Positions 1 to 9,653 of a stretch of DNA of 57,716 bases are shown here, piece by piece. The first letter of the stretch is position 1; every line of letters starts with the position of its first letter. Below the pieces are notes generated by a model. That model saw only the letters and a program-made list of their open reading frames with translations. It had not been told where the DNA came from and did no database searches. The translations under genes and the position numbers were made by a program. The stretch is from Rhodoplanes tepidamans (lineage in GTDB: Bacteria > Pseudomonadota > Alphaproteobacteria > Rhizobiales > Xanthobacteraceae), in NCBI RefSeq assembly GCF_030813915.1, contig NZ_JAUSUJ010000035.1:1-57716 (forward strand). Reading direction: 5' to 3'.

Positions 1-384
1 GTCGGCCATCCGGCCCCGATTCGCTGCTGTCCACATGGACAGCTTGAATCACGGCATCGACCGCCCCGCCACCTCAGTTTCCAAACGGGCTCTCAGACGG
101 TCCGCACCATCGCGGCCGCGCACGAGCGTCTGACGACCGAACTCGCCCGTGCCGGCGGCGTGCGCATCCGCCTCGACGACCTCGCCGAGTTCGACCTCGG
201 CCTCGTGCAGCTGGTGCTCGCCGCGCGGCGCAGCGCCGCCGCCGCCGGCAAGTCGCTCGCCCTCGCCGCGCCGGCGTCCGGCGCGCTGCGGACGACGCTC
301 GACCGGGCCGGCTTCCTCGCCATCGACCCCGCCGATCCGCTCGGCGGTCCCGCGTTCTGGCTGCAAGCAACGGACATCCCATGA
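1..384 (+). CDS. STAS-domain protein, 5' end unresolved
   Basis: The frame is open from the window edge to the TGA at 382-384, which overlaps the cheY start by four bases (ATGA). The clear part is a STAS fold: a helix (TIAAAHERLTTELARAG), a strand, an LDDLAEFD loop and an LVQLVLAARRSA helix. STAS proteins in chemotaxis operons are small phospho-acceptor or scaffolding proteins, and this gene leads into cheY. The only start codon in the frame is a GTG at 160, which would remove the first strand and helix. An ATG at 35 lies in another frame and stops after 32 codons. The gene therefore either begins before the window or carries a frameshift near 70-100. The family assignment is fairly safe; the start is not. 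Confidence 0.6.
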   Translation, partial: VGHPAPIRCCPHGQLESRHRPPRHLSFQTGSQTVRTIAAAHERLTTELARAGGVRIRLDDLAEFDLGLVQLVLAARRSAAAAGKSLALAAPASGALRTTLDRAGFLAIDPADPLGGPAFWLQATDIP

Positions 385-749
385 GCAAGACCATCCTCAA
401 CGTCGACGACTCCGCCAGCGTGCGCCAGATGGTGCAGCTCACGCTGCAGGGCGCCGGGTACCGGGTGCTCCAGGCCAACGACGGAGCCGACGGCCTCGCC
501 AAGGCGAAGGCCAGCCCGGTCGACATGGTCGTGACGGATCTCAACATGCCGGTGATGAACGGGCTCGCGCTGATCCGCGAGCTGCGCAAGCTGCCGAGCT
601 ACCGCGGCGTGCCGATACTGTTCCTGACGACGGAGTCGGACGCCGGCGTCAAGAAGGAGGCGAAGGAGGCCGGCGCCACCGGATGGATCACCAAGCCGTT
701 CCAGCAGGAGCAACTGGTCGCCGTGGTCAAGAAGGTGCTGGGCGCATGA
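381..749 (+). CDS. cheY: CheY-type single-domain response regulator
   Basis: A 122-residue receiver domain with no output domain. The acidic pocket is D9/D10, the phospho-acceptor is D53 (in VVTDLNMP), the switch threonine is T83 and the conserved lysine is K105 (KPF). CheY takes phosphate from CheA and binds the flagellar switch, or acts as a phosphate sink. It overlaps the STAS gene upstream and cheA downstream by four bases each, so the three are probably translationally coupled. Whether it is the motor-binding CheY or a sink cannot be told from sequence; no cheZ or fliM lies in the window. Confidence 0.95.
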   Translation: MSKTILNVDDSASVRQMVQLTLQGAGYRVLQANDGADGLAKAKASPVDMVVTDLNMPVMNGLALIRELRKLPSYRGVPILFLTTESDAGVKKEAKEAGATGWITKPFQQEQLVAVVKKVLGA

Positions 750-2806
750 CCATCATCGACGCGGCGGACACCTTCCGCCAGGAAGCCCAGGAGCTCCTGG
801 AGCAGCTCGAGCACACGCTGCTCGATCTCGAGCACAGGCCGGCCGACGCCGACCTGATCGACGGCGCCTTCCGGGCCCTGCACACGCTCAAGGGCTCGGG
901 CGCGATGTTCGGCTTCGAGCGACTCGCCGCCTTCACGCATCACGTCGAGACCGCGTTCGACCTCGTCCGCAAGGGCCGGGCGAACGCCAGCGCCGAGCTG
1001 ATCGCCCTGACCCTCCACGCCAAGGACCAGATGCGGCGCCTGATCGAGGCGCCCGCCGAGGCCGACGAGGCGGCCGGCGACACGATCCTGCGCGGCCTGC
1101 GCCTGATCCTCGAAGGCACGGCGGCGCCCGCCACCACCGACGCCACGCCGGCGCCCGTATCGGCACCGCCGTCCGGCGACGCCACCTGGCGGGTTTGCTT
1201 CCGGCTTCCCCGCGGCGCCATGGCGTCCGGAACCAATCCGCTGCTGCTGATCGAGGACCTGCACGCCCTCGGCAGCGCCACCGTGGTGGCGCGCAGCGGC
1301 GACATCCCGCCGCTCGAGGAGCTCGACCCCCTCGACTGTCATGTCGGCTGGGAGGTGCTGCTGACGACCGCGAGGCCCCGCGAGGCCATCGAGGAGGTGT
1401 TCATGTTCCTCCTCGACGACATGGAGCTGACCATCGAGCCGGTCGACGCCACCGACACTGCGCCCGCGACGCCGGCCGATCGGACCGCCGCGGCCGCGTC
1501 GTCGGCGCCGGCCAGTGACTCCGGCACCCGCACCGCGATGCCGGCCGAGACGCCGGCGTCCCCCGCCGCGGGCCCGTCCACGCCGGGCGCCGTGGCGGGC
1601 CCGTCCACGCCGGGCGCCGTGGCGGGCCGCGGCGGCGGCAGCGTGCGGGTTCCGGCCGAGCGGCTCGACGAGCTGATGGACCGGGTCGGAGAGCTGGTGA
1701 TCGCCCAGTCGCGGCTCAAGCAGATCGCCGCCGCCTCGCACGACCCGCAGGTCAAGTCGGTGACCGAGGAGATCGAGCGGCTCGCCCGCGAGCTGCAGGA
1801 CACCACCATGGGCGTCCGCATGATGCCGATCGGCTCGCTGTTCGGCCGCTTCCGCCGGCTCGTCCACGACCTGTCGCGCGATCTCGGGAAGGACATCGAG
1901 CTGATCACCTCGGGCGAGGAGACCGAGCTCGACAAGACCGTGATCGAACGGCTCGCCGATCCGCTGGTGCATCTCATCCGCAACGCCGGCGACCACGGGC
2001 TCGAGCCGCGTGACGGCCGCGCCGCCGCCGGCAAGCCGGCGACCGGGCGCATCACGCTGACGGCCCGCCATGCCGGCGCCGCCGTGCTGATCTCGGTCGG
2101 CGACGACGGCCGGGGTCTCGACCGCGACAAGATCCAGGCCCGCGCCGAGGAGAACGGCCTGCTCGCGCCCGGCGCCAAGCTCGCCGACGAGGAGCTGTTC
2201 AAGGTCATCTTCGCCCCGGGCTTCTCGACCGCCCACGAGGTGACCAACCTGTCCGGCCGCGGGGTCGGCATGGACGTGGTCAAGCGGACCATCGACGATC
2301 TGCGCGGCTCCATCGACGTCCGGAGCACGCCGGGGCAGGGCGCCGAGGTGACGCTGCGCCTGCCGCTCACCCTCGCCATCATCGACGGGCTCCTGGTGCG
2401 GGTCGGCCGCGGCCGTTACGTCATCCCGCTCGGCGCCGTCGAGGAGTGCGTCGAGCTGACGCCCGAGGACGATCTCCGCTCCAAGGGGCGGTGCTTCCTC
2501 AACATCCGGGGCGATCTCGTTCCCTACATCCGGCTGCGCGAGCAGTTCGCCTCGTCGCTCCCCGCCGATCCGTACCAGAAGGTCGTCATCGTCTCGGCCG
2601 GCGGGTTCCGGGTCGGCCTCGTGGTCGATCAGGTGATCGGCGACCACCAGACCGTCATCAAGTCGCTGTCGCGGCTCCATGCCGGCGTCGGCGTCTTCTC
2701 CGGCGCCACCATCCTGGGCGACGGAAGCGTCGCCCTGATCCTCGACGTGCCGCAGCTCGTCGCCGACGGGCAGGCCGCCGAGGAGCGGCTGAAGGCCGCG
2801 AGCTGA
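746..2806 (+). CDS. cheA: Chemotaxis histidine kinase CheA
   Basis: A 686-residue cytoplasmic kinase that autophosphorylates from receptor signals and passes phosphate to CheY and CheB. Domains in order: P1 HPt with phospho-His H46 (ALHTLKGSGAMFGF); a region near 145-225 that may be the CheY/CheB-docking P2; a Pro/Ala linker with a duplicated nonapeptide (see 1568-1621); P3 dimerisation from about residue 300 (VPAERLDELMDRVGELV); a P4 ATPase with N-box HLIRNAGDHGLE and G-boxes DDGRGLD and GRGVGMDVV; and a C-terminal CheW-like P5. Start ATG 746 overlaps the cheY stop. The frame is open further upstream to 149, but that part is antisense-type noise over the STAS and cheY genes. Confidence 0.97.
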   Translation: MTIIDAADTFRQEAQELLEQLEHTLLDLEHRPADADLIDGAFRALHTLKGSGAMFGFERLAAFTHHVETAFDLVRKGRANASAELIALTLHAKDQMRRLIEAPAEADEAAGDTILRGLRLILEGTAAPATTDATPAPVSAPPSGDATWRVCFRLPRGAMASGTNPLLLIEDLHALGSATVVARSGDIPPLEELDPLDCHVGWEVLLTTARPREAIEEVFMFLLDDMELTIEPVDATDTAPATPADRTAAAASSAPASDSGTRTAMPAETPASPAAGPSTPGAVAGPSTPGAVAGRGGGSVRVPAERLDELMDRVGELVIAQSRLKQIAAASHDPQVKSVTEEIERLARELQDTTMGVRMMPIGSLFGRFRRLVHDLSRDLGKDIELITSGEETELDKTVIERLADPLVHLIRNAGDHGLEPRDGRAAAGKPATGRITLTARHAGAAVLISVGDDGRGLDRDKIQARAEENGLLAPGAKLADEELFKVIFAPGFSTAHEVTNLSGRGVGMDVVKRTIDDLRGSIDVRSTPGQGAEVTLRLPLTLAIIDGLLVRVGRGRYVIPLGAVEECVELTPEDDLRSKGRCFLNIRGDLVPYIRLREQFASSLPADPYQKVVIVSAGGFRVGLVVDQVIGDHQTVIKSLSRLHAGVGVFSGATILGDGSVALILDVPQLVADGQAAEERLKAAS
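1568..1621 (+). repeat. 27-bp perfect tandem duplication in cheA linker
   Basis: Bases 1568-1594 and 1595-1621 are identical, and a shorter partial third copy (GCGGGC) follows. The unit is nine codons (AGPSTPGAV), so the duplication keeps frame and lengthens the flexible linker before the dimerisation domain. It is a candidate for length variation between strains. Confidence 0.9.
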
Positions 2807-2824
2807 GCCGCACAGGAGCGTGAC

Positions 2825-3361
2825 ATGACCGAATCCGAAGCCGGCCGGCCCCTCGAGGTGCTGACCATGGACCTGCAGGGCCAGACCTTCGCGCTCGAGG
2901 CCAGCCAGGTCCGCGAGATCCTCGATCTCGTGCCGATCACCGAGGTGCCTGGCAGCGAGCCCTTCGTCAACGGCCTGATCAACGTGCGCGGCAAGGTCGT
3001 GCCGCTCGCCGATCTCCGCCTCAAGTTCGGGATGGAGCAGGCGCCCGACACCATCGACACCCGCATCGTCGTCACCGAGATCGAGATCGACCGGGTGCCG
3101 ACCGTGATCGGCATCCGGGCCGACAAGGTGCACGAGGTGACCGAGCTCGCCGCCTCGGCTCTCGCCGAGGTGCCGCGCGTCGGCACGCGCTGGCGCCAGG
3201 ACTACATCCGCTTCATCGGCAAGCGGGGCGACGACTTCATCGTCGTCCCCGATCTCGCCCGCATTCTTTCGCCGTCCTCCGCCGATCCGGCGCTCGACAC
3301 GTCAAAGTCAGAACGACGAACCCCGGCTTCCGCGCATGCCGGGCGTTCAGGAGACCTGTGA
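2825..3361 (+). CDS. cheW: CheW coupling protein, first copy
   Basis: A 178-residue CheW that links receptors to the P5 domain of CheA. The fold is marked by the [12 protein letters not shown] strand-helix, the [17 protein letters not shown] segment that normally contacts the receptor tip, and the [10 protein letters not shown] repeat. Start ATG 2825 has AGGAG at 2814-2818, six bases upstream. The last 25 or so residues are a hydrophilic tail beyond the usual fold. The TGA shares one base with the ATG of the first receptor gene. A second, diverged cheW follows that receptor, so the two may serve different receptor subsets. Confidence 0.95.
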   Translation: MTESEAGRPLEVLTMDLQGQTFALEASQVREILDLVPITEVPGSEPFVNGLINVRGKVVPLADLRLKFGMEQAPDTIDTRIVVTEIEIDRVPTVIGIRADKVHEVTELAASALAEVPRVGTRWRQDYIRFIGKRGDDFIVVPDLARILSPSSADPALDTSKSERRTPASAHAGRSGDL

Positions 3362-5112
3362 TGCGCTTCACCATCAAGCTCAAGCTCGGCCTCGCCTTCG
3401 CGGTGGTCATCGTCCTGTCCGGCATCACCGCCTGGCTCGGCATCTCCAACCTGTCTTCGCTGGACGCGACGCTGGTCCGGCTCGTCGACGTGCCGGTGCA
3501 GCGGCTCGCCTTCTCGCTCGAGATGAACACCGAGCTCGTCTCGCTGATCCGCGCCGAGCAGAACCTGATCCTCGCCGAGACCAAGGAGGACATCGCCAAG
3601 TACGAGAACGAGATCCTCCACGAGCGTCAGGCGCTCCTGGCGCGCATCGACAAGGCGGAGGAGACCGCGACGGCGCAGAACAAGCCGATCTGGGCCGCTA
3701 ACCGCAACACGCTGAACCAGATCGGGAGTCTGCAGGACAAGATCCGCGGTCTGGTCGCGCAGGGCGCACGGGACCAGGCGCGAGCCATCTCGGCCGGCGA
3801 CCGGCGCAAGCTGACCAGTGACCTCCAGAAGCAGCTCGAACGGGCCGCCGACATCAACCGCGCGATTCTCCAGGACGCCAAGAGCGACGCGAACGCGCAG
3901 TACGAGAGCGCCCGCAACCTGATGCTCGCCGTGGTCGGGATCTCGCTGTTGTTCGCCGCGGTGATCGCCGTCTGGATGGCGACCAGCATCAGCCGCAGCC
4001 TCGCCCGCGCCGGTGCACTCGCCCAGGCCGTGGCACAGGGCGACCTCACCCGGACGCTCGACAAGGCCTCGAAGGACGAGATCGGCGACCTCATCGGCCA
4101 CGTCAACGACATGGTGGCGAAGCTGCGCCAGGTGGTGGCTGAGGCGCTCTCGGCATCGGACAACGTCTCGGCCGGCAGCCAGGAGCTGTCCTCGAGCGCC
4201 GAGGAGCTGTCGGAAGGTGCGACCGAGCAGGCCGCTTCGGCCGAGGAGGCGTCCTCGTCGATGGAAGAGATGGCCGCGAACATCAAGCAGAACGCCGACA
4301 ACGCGACGCAGACCGAGACGATCGCGCGCCAGTCGGCGGCGGACGCCGAGAAGAGCGGCGAGGCGGTCGGCCGCGCCGTCGACGCGATGCGCACCATCGC
4401 CGAGAAGATCACCATCGTGCAGGAGATCGCCCGCCAGACCGACCTCCTCGCCCTCAACGCGGCCGTCGAGGCGGCGCGGGCGGGCGAGCACGGCAAGGGT
4501 TTCGCCGTCGTCGCCTCCGAGGTCCGCAAGCTCGCCGAGCGCAGCCAGACCGCGGCGGCCGAGATCGGAACGCTGTCGTCGCAGACCGTCAAGGCCGCCC
4601 AGGAGGCCGGCGAGATGTTGACCCGGCTGGTCCCGGACATCCAGAAGACGGCCGAGCTCGTCTCCGAGATCAGCGCCGCCTGCCGCGAGCAGGACATCGG
4701 GTCGGAGCAGATCAACACGGCGATCCAGCAGCTCGACAAGGTGACGCAGCAGAATGCCTCGGCGTCGGAGGAGATGTCGGCCACCTCGGAGGAGCTCGCC
4801 GCCCAGGCCGAGCAGCTCCAGGCCAGCATCGCCTTCTTCCGTACCGACGACACCGAAGATGCACCGCGTCGGGCCCAGTCCGCGCGGGCGACGACGCGAC
4901 CCGCCAAGGCGGCCGCCGCGGCGGAGTCCGCGTCGCGAACCGCGAGGCTCGCGAAGCCGGCCGCCAAGTCGGCCGCCGGCGCCGCCGCGCTCGTCGATCA
5001 GGTGCGTGCTGCCTATGCCACTGGAAAGACGCCGACGAAGGCGGGTTTCCGGCTCGACATGTCGTCGGGGGGGCCGGACGCCCATGACGTCCAATTCGAG
5101 CGTGCGAGCTGA
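3361..5112 (+). CDS. Methyl-accepting chemotaxis protein with one HAMP unit
   Basis: A 583-residue transmembrane receptor. TM1 is near residues 9-28, a periplasmic four-helix-bundle type sensor lies at about 30-180, TM2 is near 190-210, and one HAMP unit follows ([20 protein letters not shown]...). The cytoplasmic hairpin has the usual tip ([21 protein letters not shown]). The C-terminus is an Ala/Lys-rich linker plus a tail ending [14 protein letters not shown], shared with the two receptors downstream. ATG 3361 is preferred over the GTG three bases earlier because both paralogues begin at the equivalent Met and AGGAG lies upstream at 3350-3354. No NWETF-like CheR/CheB docking peptide is present. 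The ligand is unknown. Confidence 0.93.
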   Translation: MRFTIKLKLGLAFAVVIVLSGITAWLGISNLSSLDATLVRLVDVPVQRLAFSLEMNTELVSLIRAEQNLILAETKEDIAKYENEILHERQALLARIDKAEETATAQNKPIWAANRNTLNQIGSLQDKIRGLVAQGARDQARAISAGDRRKLTSDLQKQLERAADINRAILQDAKSDANAQYESARNLMLAVVGISLLFAAVIAVWMATSISRSLARAGALAQAVAQGDLTRTLDKASKDEIGDLIGHVNDMVAKLRQVVAEALSASDNVSAGSQELSSSAEELSEGATEQAASAEEASSSMEEMAANIKQNADNATQTETIARQSAADAEKSGEAVGRAVDAMRTIAEKITIVQEIARQTDLLALNAAVEAARAGEHGKGFAVVASEVRKLAERSQTAAAEIGTLSSQTVKAAQEAGEMLTRLVPDIQKTAELVSEISAACREQDIGSEQINTAIQQLDKVTQQNASASEEMSATSEELAAQAEQLQASIAFFRTDDTEDAPRRAQSARATTRPAKAAAAAESASRTARLAKPAAKSAAGAAALVDQVRAAYATGKTPTKAGFRLDMSSGGPDAHDVQFERAS

Positions 5113-5115
5113 GCC

Positions 5116-5643
5116 ATGACGCAGACCGGCACTGGCGAGACCTTCTACGTCACCATCGGGATCGGCCGCGAGATCTTCGCCGTGCCCGTGTCGATGGTGC
5201 TCGAGATCCTGCCGATGCGGGACGTATTCCGCATCCCCGACGCGCCGGCGCATCTCGACGGCCTGATCGACGTGCGGGGCCGCGCCGTCGCCGTGATCGA
5301 CCTGCGAACCCGGCTCGGGCTGCCGCGGGTCGGATCAGACGAGCAGACCCGCATCGTCGTGCTCGACGTGCCGCTGCCGGGCCGCAAGCTCGCCATAGGC
5401 CTCGTCGCCGATCGCGTGTTCGAGGTGGCGACGCTCGACGACGGGCGGCTCGAGCCGCCGCCCGATATCGGTACGCCGTGGAGCCACGACCACATCCTCG
5501 GAGTCGGCCGCCACGGCGGTGGCTTCGTCGCCGTGCTCGACATCGTGCGGTTGTTCACGGCGGACCCGGCCCTCGTCTCGGCGCAGCGGGCGATGCCCGC
5601 GGCCGCCGCCATCCTCGCGACGCCGGCCGAGCAGGCCGCCTGA
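5116..5643 (+). CDS. cheW: CheW coupling protein, second copy
   Basis: A 175-residue CheW-like protein lying between the first and second receptor genes, three bases after the upstream stop. It keeps the fold ([48 protein letters not shown]) but differs clearly from the first copy. It ends in an Ala-rich tail. A separate coupling protein suggests that the receptor arrays may mix two CheW types. The family is certain; the division of labour is inference. Confidence 0.93.
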   Translation: MTQTGTGETFYVTIGIGREIFAVPVSMVLEILPMRDVFRIPDAPAHLDGLIDVRGRAVAVIDLRTRLGLPRVGSDEQTRIVVLDVPLPGRKLAIGLVADRVFEVATLDDGRLEPPPDIGTPWSHDHILGVGRHGGGFVAVLDIVRLFTADPALVSAQRAMPAAAAILATPAEQAA

Positions 5644-5681
5644 CCACTGCCTCTGGAATGCCTCTTGCCAGGAACGCCCCG

Positions 5682-7541
5682 ATGCGCCTCACGATCAAGC
5701 TGAAGCTCGCACTCGCCTTTGCGACCATCATCGTCCTGTCCGGCATCACCGCCTGGCTCGGCATCTCCAACCTCGCCTCGCTCGACCAGACGCTGCAGCG
5801 GCTCGTCGACGGGCCGATGCAGCGCATGCAGTTCTCGCTGGAGCTCAACAGTGAACTCCTGACCCTGGTACGGGCCGAGAAGAACCTCATCACCGCGTCC
5901 TCGAAGGAGGAGACGGATCGGTTCGAGACCGAGATGGCTGCGATCCGCCAGTCGATCGGTGGCGCGCTCGAGAAGGGTGAGGCGACGGCCGCGACCGAGC
6001 GCCGACCGCTCTGGGTCGCCAGTCGGACGGCGTTCCAGCAATATGCCCTGGTTCAGGACAAGATTCGTGAGGCGATGCGGCGAGGTGAGCAGAACGAGGC
6101 TCGAGTTCTGTCCGGAACAGCCGCGCGCCAGCATGTCGGTGACGTGCAGAAGAGCTTGCGATCGCTCATCGAGGCCAATCAGAAAATTCTCGCTCAGGCG
6201 AAGGCCAACGCGGCCGAGCAGTACGAGAGCGCCCGCACGATGCTGATCGGCCTCGTCGCCTTCGCACTCTTCGTCGCGGTCGGCACCGCGCTCTTCATGG
6301 CGCTGTCGATCAGCCGCGGCCTCGCCAAGGCCGGTGCGCTCGCCCAGGCGGTGGCGATCGGCGATCTGAGCCAGGAAGTGACGGTCAAGTCGAACGACGA
6401 GATCAAGGACCTGGTCGATTCGCTCAACCAGATGACCACCAATCTGCGCACCAATGCGCAGGTGGCCGACACCATCGCCAACGGTGACCTCACCGTGCGG
6501 GTGCAGCGCTTCTCCGACAAGGACACGCTCGGCATCGCGCTGGAGCGCATGGTCTCGAAGCTGCGCCAGGTGGTGGCGGAGGCGCTGTCGGCCGCCGACA
6601 ACGTCTCGGCCGGCAGCCAGGAGCTGTCGTCGAGCTCGGAGGAGCTGTCGCAGGGCGCCACCGAGCAGGCCGCCTCGGCCGAGGAGGCCTCATCGTCGAT
6701 GGAGGAGATGGCCTCCAACATCAAGCAGAACGCCGACAACGCGACGCAGACCGAGAAGATCGCCCGGCAGTCGGCTGCCGACGCCGAGAAGAGCGGCGAT
6801 GCCGTGACCCGCGCGGTCGATGCGATGCGCACCATCGCCGAGAAGATCACCATCGTGCAGGAGATCGCGCGGCAGACGGACCTTCTGGCCCTCAACGCGG
6901 CCGTCGAGGCGGCGCGGGCCGGAGAGCACGGCAAGGGATTCGCCGTCGTCGCCTCCGAGGTCCGCAAGCTCGCCGAGCGCAGCCAGACCGCGGCGGCCGA
7001 GATCGGCACGCTGTCCTCGCAGACCGTCAAGGTCGCCCAGGAGGCCGGCGAGATGCTGACCCGGCTGGTCCCGGACATCCAGAAGACCGCCGAGCTCGTC
7101 TCCGAGATCAGCGCGGCGTGCCGCGAGCAAGACATCGGGGCGGAGCAGATCAACCAGGCGATCCAGCAGCTCGACAAGGTGACGCAGCAGAACGCCTCGG
7201 CCTCGGAGGAGATGTCGGCGACCTCGGAGGAGCTCGCCGCCCAGGCCGAGCAGCTCCAGGCCAGCATCGCCTATTTCCGCACCGACGAGAGTGCGGCGGC
7301 GGCTCCCGCGGCGGTGCGTCGCCCGGCGGTGCGCCAGTCCGCGGCGCCGAAGCAGGCCGCCGCGCCGGAGGGCGCGTCGCGGACCGCCAAGCCGGCCTCC
7401 AACGGTGCCAACAAGCTCGTCGATCAGGTTCGGGCCGCCTACGCTCAGCCGGGCCGCACCCAGTCGCGCGGCGGCTTCAAGCTCGACCTCTCGGCCGGCG
7501 GACCGGACGCCCACGACGCGCAGTTCGAGCGCGCGAGCTGA
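5682..7541 (+). CDS. Methyl-accepting chemotaxis protein with two HAMP units
   Basis: A 619-residue paralogue of the receptors on either side. It has the same N-terminal TM ([20 protein letters not shown]), a four-helix-type periplasmic sensor and TM2 near 190-210. Two HAMP units follow: one beginning [20 protein letters not shown] and a second with [20 protein letters not shown]. The signalling hairpin is nearly identical to its neighbours. The tail ends [17 protein letters not shown] 5682 has AGGA at 5670-5673; an in-frame ATG at 5658 is possible but has a poorer ribosome site. An 11-bp hairpin follows the stop. Confidence 0.92.
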   Translation: MRLTIKLKLALAFATIIVLSGITAWLGISNLASLDQTLQRLVDGPMQRMQFSLELNSELLTLVRAEKNLITASSKEETDRFETEMAAIRQSIGGALEKGEATAATERRPLWVASRTAFQQYALVQDKIREAMRRGEQNEARVLSGTAARQHVGDVQKSLRSLIEANQKILAQAKANAAEQYESARTMLIGLVAFALFVAVGTALFMALSISRGLAKAGALAQAVAIGDLSQEVTVKSNDEIKDLVDSLNQMTTNLRTNAQVADTIANGDLTVRVQRFSDKDTLGIALERMVSKLRQVVAEALSAADNVSAGSQELSSSSEELSQGATEQAASAEEASSSMEEMASNIKQNADNATQTEKIARQSAADAEKSGDAVTRAVDAMRTIAEKITIVQEIARQTDLLALNAAVEAARAGEHGKGFAVVASEVRKLAERSQTAAAEIGTLSSQTVKVAQEAGEMLTRLVPDIQKTAELVSEISAACREQDIGAEQINQAIQQLDKVTQQNASASEEMSATSEELAAQAEQLQASIAYFRTDESAAAAPAAVRRPAVRQSAAPKQAAAPEGASRTAKPASNGANKLVDQVRAAYAQPGRTQSRGGFKLDLSAGGPDAHDAQFERAS

Positions 7542-7554
7542 CGCAAGCAGCTCC

Positions 7555-7595
7555 GGGCGCCGCGGATAGGGGGTCCCCCCGGTCCCGCGGCGCCC
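7555..7595 (+). terminator. Strong hairpin between second and third receptor genes
   Basis: Arms 7555-7565 and 7585-7595 are perfect 11-bp inverted repeats of pure G+C. The intervening 19 bases hold a run of G followed by a run of C. No T tract follows, so it is not a classical intrinsic terminator. It could attenuate read-through or stabilise mRNA ends within the operon. Confidence 0.55.
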
Positions 7596-7670
7596 CTCGC
7601 CGTCCACTCCGAAAGGGCTCCTGGCCCTCGAGTCCGATACCATCACCGCCGCACCGTTGACAGGTGACCG

Positions 7671-9632
7671 ATGCGCTTCACGATCAAGCTCAAGCTCGCC
7701 CTCGCCTTCACGACCATCATCGTCCTGTCCGGGGTCACGGCGTGGCTCGGGATCGCCAATCTCTCCAGTCTCGACGCCACGCTCGAGCGCATGGCCGACG
7801 GGCCGGTGAAGCGCATGCAGATGTCGCTCGAGCTGAACAACAACCTGCTGGCGCTGGTGCGGGCCGAGAAGAACCTGGTCATGGCCTCGACCAAGGAGGA
7901 GGTCCAGACCTACGACGCCGAGATCGCCAAGGATCGTCAGCAGCTGATCTCGCGCGTCGAAAAGGCCGACGAGACGGCGAGCGTGCAGAACAAGCAGCTG
8001 TGGGCGACGACGCGGAACGCCCTGCAGCAGCTCGCCACGGTGCAGGATCGACTGCGGGAGCATGTCCGGCAGGGCCAGCTCGACCAGGCCCGTGAGCTGT
8101 CGAACGGCCGGGGCCGCCAGGCCGTCGCCGAGATGCAGAAGAACCTCGCCACCGTCGTGGAGATCAATCAGCGTCGGCTGGAAGAGGCCAAGCAGGCCGC
8201 CAAGCAGGAGTACGAGAACGCCCGGCTGATGCTGATCGCCATCGTCGCCGCGGCGATCGCGATCGCCGCCGTGATCGCGATCTGGATCGCGCTCTCGATC
8301 AGCCGTGGCCTGTCGAGCGCCGGCGCACTGGCCCAGGCGGTGTCGCTCGGCGACCTCGATCAGACGCTCGCAGTCCGCACCAACGACGAGATCAAGGATC
8401 TCGTGGACGCCCTCAACCGCATGACCGCGAACCTGCGGGCCACGGCGGCGGTGGCCGAGAAGATCGCCGACGGCGAACTGAACGTCGCCTTCCAGCGGCT
8501 GTCGGACAAGGACGCGCTCGGCATCGCCTTCGAGCGGATGACCGCCAATCTGCGCACCAGCGCGGAGACGGCCGACACGATCGCCAGCGGCGACCTCACC
8601 GTGCAGGTCAAGCGCTTCTCGGACCGCGACATGCTCGGCATCGCGCTCGAGCGGATGGTCGAGAAGCTGCGTCAGGTCGTGGCGGAGGCGCTGACCGCCG
8701 CCGACAGCGTCTCGGCCGGCAGTCAGGAGCTGTCGTCGAGCTCGGAGGAGCTGTCGCAGGGCGCCACCGAGCAGGCCGCCTCGGCCGAGGAAGCGTCCTC
8801 GTCGATGGAGGAGATGGCCTCGAACATCAAGCAGAACGCCGACAACGCCTCGCAGACCGAGACGATCGCCCGCCAGTCGGCCGCCGACGCGGAGAAGAGC
8901 GGCCAAGCCGTCACCCGCGCCGTCGAGGCGATGCGCACGATCGCCGAGAAGATCAACATCGTCCAGGAGATCGCCCGGCAGACGGACCTCCTCGCCCTCA
9001 ACGCCGCCGTCGAGGCGGCCCGGGCCGGCGAGCACGGCAAGGGCTTCGCGGTGGTGGCGTCCGAGGTCCGCAAGCTCGCCGAACGCAGCCAGACCGCGGC
9101 GGCCGAGATCGGCACGCTGTCGTCGCAGACCGTCAAGGCCGCCCAGGAGGCCGGCGAGATGCTGACCCGGCTGGTCCCGGACATCCAGAAGACCGCCGAG
9201 CTCGTGTCCGAGATCAGCGCGGCGTGTCGCGAGCAGGACATCGGGGCGGAGCAGATCAACCAGGCGATCCAGCAGCTCGACAAGGTGACGCAGCAGAACG
9301 CCTCGGCCTCGGAGGAGATGTCGGCGACCTCGGAGGAGCTCGCCGCCCAGGCCGAGCAGCTCCAGGCCAGCATCGCCTATTTCCGCACCGAGGAGAGCAC
9401 GGCGGCGGCCCCGGCGCGTCGTCCGGCCGCCGCTCCGGGGGCGACCAAGTCCGCGGAGCGTACCGGGCGTCCGATGGCACCGTCCGCGAAGAGCGGCGCC
9501 GGCAAGCTCGTCGATCAGGTGAGGGCCGCCTACGCGCAGCCGTCCCGTGCGCCGGGAAGGAGCGGCGTCAAGCTCGACCTGTCGTCGGGTGGGCCGGACG
9601 CTCACGACGCGCAGTTCGAGCGCGCGAGCTGA
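7671..9632 (+). CDS. Methyl-accepting chemotaxis protein with three HAMP units
   Basis: A 653-residue receptor, third of the tandem set. TM1 and a four-helix-type periplasmic region resemble its neighbours, and TM2 is near residues 185-207. Three HAMP units are visible: [20 protein letters not shown], then [20 protein letters not shown], then [20 protein letters not shown]. The signalling hairpin and the C-terminal tail ([14 protein letters not shown]) match the first two. ATG 7671 has AGGTGA at 7662-7667. Poly-HAMP arrays are known from other receptors such as Aer2, where units alternate between conformations. The graded 1-2-3 series in one operon is the odd feature. Confidence 0.93.
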   Translation: MRFTIKLKLALAFTTIIVLSGVTAWLGIANLSSLDATLERMADGPVKRMQMSLELNNNLLALVRAEKNLVMASTKEEVQTYDAEIAKDRQQLISRVEKADETASVQNKQLWATTRNALQQLATVQDRLREHVRQGQLDQARELSNGRGRQAVAEMQKNLATVVEINQRRLEEAKQAAKQEYENARLMLIAIVAAAIAIAAVIAIWIALSISRGLSSAGALAQAVSLGDLDQTLAVRTNDEIKDLVDALNRMTANLRATAAVAEKIADGELNVAFQRLSDKDALGIAFERMTANLRTSAETADTIASGDLTVQVKRFSDRDMLGIALERMVEKLRQVVAEALTAADSVSAGSQELSSSSEELSQGATEQAASAEEASSSMEEMASNIKQNADNASQTETIARQSAADAEKSGQAVTRAVEAMRTIAEKINIVQEIARQTDLLALNAAVEAARAGEHGKGFAVVASEVRKLAERSQTAAAEIGTLSSQTVKAAQEAGEMLTRLVPDIQKTAELVSEISAACREQDIGAEQINQAIQQLDKVTQQNASASEEMSATSEELAAQAEQLQASIAYFRTEESTAAAPARRPAAAPGATKSAERTGRPMAPSAKSGAGKLVDQVRAAYAQPSRAPGRSGVKLDLSSGGPDAHDAQFERAS

Positions 9633-9653
9633 AGGCCGACGGGGACCGACGCC

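Noticed and set aside
149-745. N-terminal extension of cheA upstream of ATG 746
   Set aside because: The extra 199 residues run through the STAS and cheY genes in another frame, and the P1 domain begins directly at 746.
7555-7595. Intrinsic terminator of the second receptor gene
   Set aside because: The stem is strong but no T tract follows, and cheR/cheB downstream belong to the same unit, so it is listed only as a hairpin with modest confidence.
3361-9632. CRISPR or long DNA repeat suggested by recurring receptor segments
   Set aside because: The recurrences are coding paralogy of the receptor signalling domain, with synonymous differences and no spacer pattern.
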